This document shows positions 63,138-64,000 of a stretch of 64,000 nt of DNA, in pieces. Source of the DNA: Sphingomonas sp. URHD0057 (GTDB taxonomy: Bacteria; Pseudomonadota; Alphaproteobacteria; Sphingomonadales; Sphingomonadaceae); the NCBI RefSeq assembly GCF_000620665.1, contig NZ_JIAU01000005.1, forward strand, positions 62,001 through 126,000, read 5' to 3'. Below the pieces are notes generated by a model. That model saw only the letters and a list, made by a program, of their open reading frames with translations. It was not told the DNA's origin and searched no databases. The first letter of the stretch is position 1. Each line of letters opens with the position of its first letter. A program made the translations under genes and the position numbers.

Positions 63138-63737
63138 ATGAAGAGCCATGCGCTAATGCTCGGCGTCGCGACGGCGGCCTTCGTCGTCGTCGGCGGCTGC
63201 AACAACACCAGCGCCAACAAGTCCGAAACCGCGCAGACGCCGGCGGCGAAGAAGGTGGCGGGCGACAAGACCATCGCCGCGGGTCTCGCCGCGAACGGCA
63301 AGTTCATGGCCGCGGCCAAGTCGGCCGGCCTCGACCAGACCCTCGCCGGCCCCGGCCCCTACACAGTGTTCGTGCCCGACGACGCGGCGATCGATGCGGC
63401 CCCGGCCGGCACGTTCGACGCCAAGCCCGACAATCGCGCGCAGCTGACCGGCGTGCTCACCAATCTGATCATTTCCGGCACGGTGATGGCGGCCGACATC
63501 GGCAAGGCGATCGACGCCGGCAAGGGCAAGGCCCTGCTGGGGACGATGGGCGGCGGCACGCTGATCGCGACCAAGGACGGCGACAAGATCGTGCTGACCG
63601 ATTCCGCCGGGCACAAAGCGACGGTGACCCAGGCGGACGAGGTGTTCAGCAACGGCGTCGTTCATCACGTCGATGCGGCCTTGCTCCCTGCCAAGGGCCA
63701 GCCAGCCAAGCTGGCGGTCGGTCAAAAGGCCGGCTGA
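63138..63737 (+). CDS. Fasciclin-domain lipoprotein
   Basis: 199 residues from the ATG at 63138 (AAGGAGA upstream). The lipobox VVGGCNN marks a lipid-anchored Cys. One FAS1 domain follows: AANGKFMAAAKSAGLDQTLA, GPYTVFVPDDAAIDAAPAGT and VFSNGVVHHVDAALLPAK. FAS1 proteins act in adhesion or protein contact at the cell surface. The C-terminus is rich in Lys and Ala. It lies 84 bases before dnaN on the same strand but probably has its own promoter. Confidence 0.93.
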   Translation: MKSHALMLGVATAAFVVVGGCNNTSANKSETAQTPAAKKVAGDKTIAAGLAANGKFMAAAKSAGLDQTLAGPGPYTVFVPDDAAIDAAPAGTFDAKPDNRAQLTGVLTNLIISGTVMAADIGKAIDAGKGKALLGTMGGGTLIATKDGDKIVLTDSAGHKATVTQADEVFSNGVVHHVDAALLPAKGQPAKLAVGQKAG

Positions 63738-63778
63738 CAAGCTTGAATCATCCCACTTCCGCACGTGGAACGGGCCGC

Positions 63779-63784
63779 TATAGT
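63779..63784 (+). promoter_or_regulatory. Possible -10 hexamer of the dnaN promoter
   Basis: TATAGT lies 37 bases before the dnaN start in the gap after the fasciclin gene. No convincing -35 element is seen 17 bases upstream, so this is weak. Confidence 0.3.
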
Positions 63785-63821
63785 AGCTCGCGAAGCGTGC
63801 GGATGATGGGGTGTTCAGGCA

Positions 63822-64000
63822 ATGAAAGTGACGATTGAGCGGGCGACACTCCTGAAGAGCCTCGGCCACGTCCAGTCGGTCGTGGAGCGGCGCAACACCA
63901 TCCCGATTCTGTCCAATGTGCTGATCGAGGCGCGCGACGACGGTTCGCTCCGGCTGATGGCCACCGACCTCGACCTGCAGGTCGACGAAAGCGTTCCGGC
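63822..64000 (+). CDS. dnaN: DNA polymerase III beta clamp, N-terminal part (3' end outside the window)
   Basis: The first 59 codons read MKVTIERATLLKSLGHVQSV, then ERRNTIPILSNVLIEARDDG and LRLMATDLDLQVDESVPA, the start of the sliding clamp domain I. The clamp ring tethers DNA polymerase III to DNA and is loaded by the complex that includes HolA, encoded at 6.1-7.1 kb. The gene continues beyond base 64000. dnaA is not visible next to it. Confidence 0.95.
   Translation, partial: MKVTIERATLLKSLGHVQSVVERRNTIPILSNVLIEARDDGSLRLMATDLDLQVDESVP

Overview
The window is GC-rich (about 65 percent by eye), densely coded, and reads as the chromosome of a sphingomonad-type alphaproteobacterium. The evidence is the gene order leuS-lptE-holA / parB-parA-rsmG-mnmG-mnmE / rho-hemJ-hemE / maf-coaE-dnaQ, which surrounds the replication origin in alphaproteobacteria such as Caulobacter, together with alphaproteobacterial families such as MmcB, the COQ9 family, the cytochrome bc1 assembly chaperone family, DUF1491, DUF3576 and DUF4402. 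No stretch longer than 300 bases lacks a gene. The longest gap (16711-17005) is the candidate origin.

Layout. 1-2.5 kb: end of ribA, a HAD phosphatase, a YggS protein and a small outer-membrane protein. 2.6-7.1 kb: DUF3576 lipoprotein, leuS, lptE, holA (+). 7.1-16.7 kb: parB, parA, rsmG, mnmG, mnmE, two TerC proteins, rho, hemJ and hemE, all on the minus strand, with three parS sites. 16.7-17.0 kb: candidate oriC, where gene direction flips. 17.0-22.9 kb: maf, coaE, dnaQ, hpf, ptsN, DUF1491, a cell wall hydrolase, mmcB, an ankyrin protein and a YcgN protein. 22.9-25.7 kb: a YgjP-type metalloprotease and a class A penicillin-binding protein. 25.8-31.2 kb: three DUF4402 proteins, a PapD-like chaperone and an usher-like barrel, which I read as a non-classical chaperone-usher pilus locus. 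31.3-35.5 kb: tRNA-Leu, a small exported protein, a zinc-ribbon membrane protein, ftsEX, a YdcF protein and plsC. 35.5-40.5 kb: pheST, DUF5996, rplT, rpmI. 40.7-43.8 kb: accessory patch (two SDRs, a broken VOC gene, a cupin and a nuclease-like protein) bounded by two copies of the 3' end of prs. 43.8-47.8 kb: prs, nadE, gltX. 47.9-52.2 kb: TonB, a small membrane protein and the riboflavin genes ribD-ribE-ribBX-ribH. 52.3-56.5 kb: an EamA transporter, COQ9, feoAB with a Fur box, and ssb. 56.5-58.2 kb: a YceD protein, the bc1 chaperone and bamE. 58.2-61.4 kb: tryptophan dioxygenase, a kynureninase-like enzyme and an MFS transporter. 61.5-64 kb: a repeat-rich exported protein, a fasciclin lipoprotein and the start of dnaN.

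How the parts work together. The left third is the replication, segregation and tRNA-modification neighbourhood of the origin. The riboflavin genes form a near-complete pathway in which the fused RibA domain of RibBX has lost its catalytic residues and the stand-alone RibA at base 1 keeps them. The most interesting candidate system is the DUF4402/chaperone/usher cluster: its DUF4402 proteins end with the Gly and Tyr spacing of classical pilins, and two pilin genes are each followed by the same 28-base hairpin. Second in interest is the 2.4-kb segment between the duplicated prs tails, which looks like a decayed insertion.
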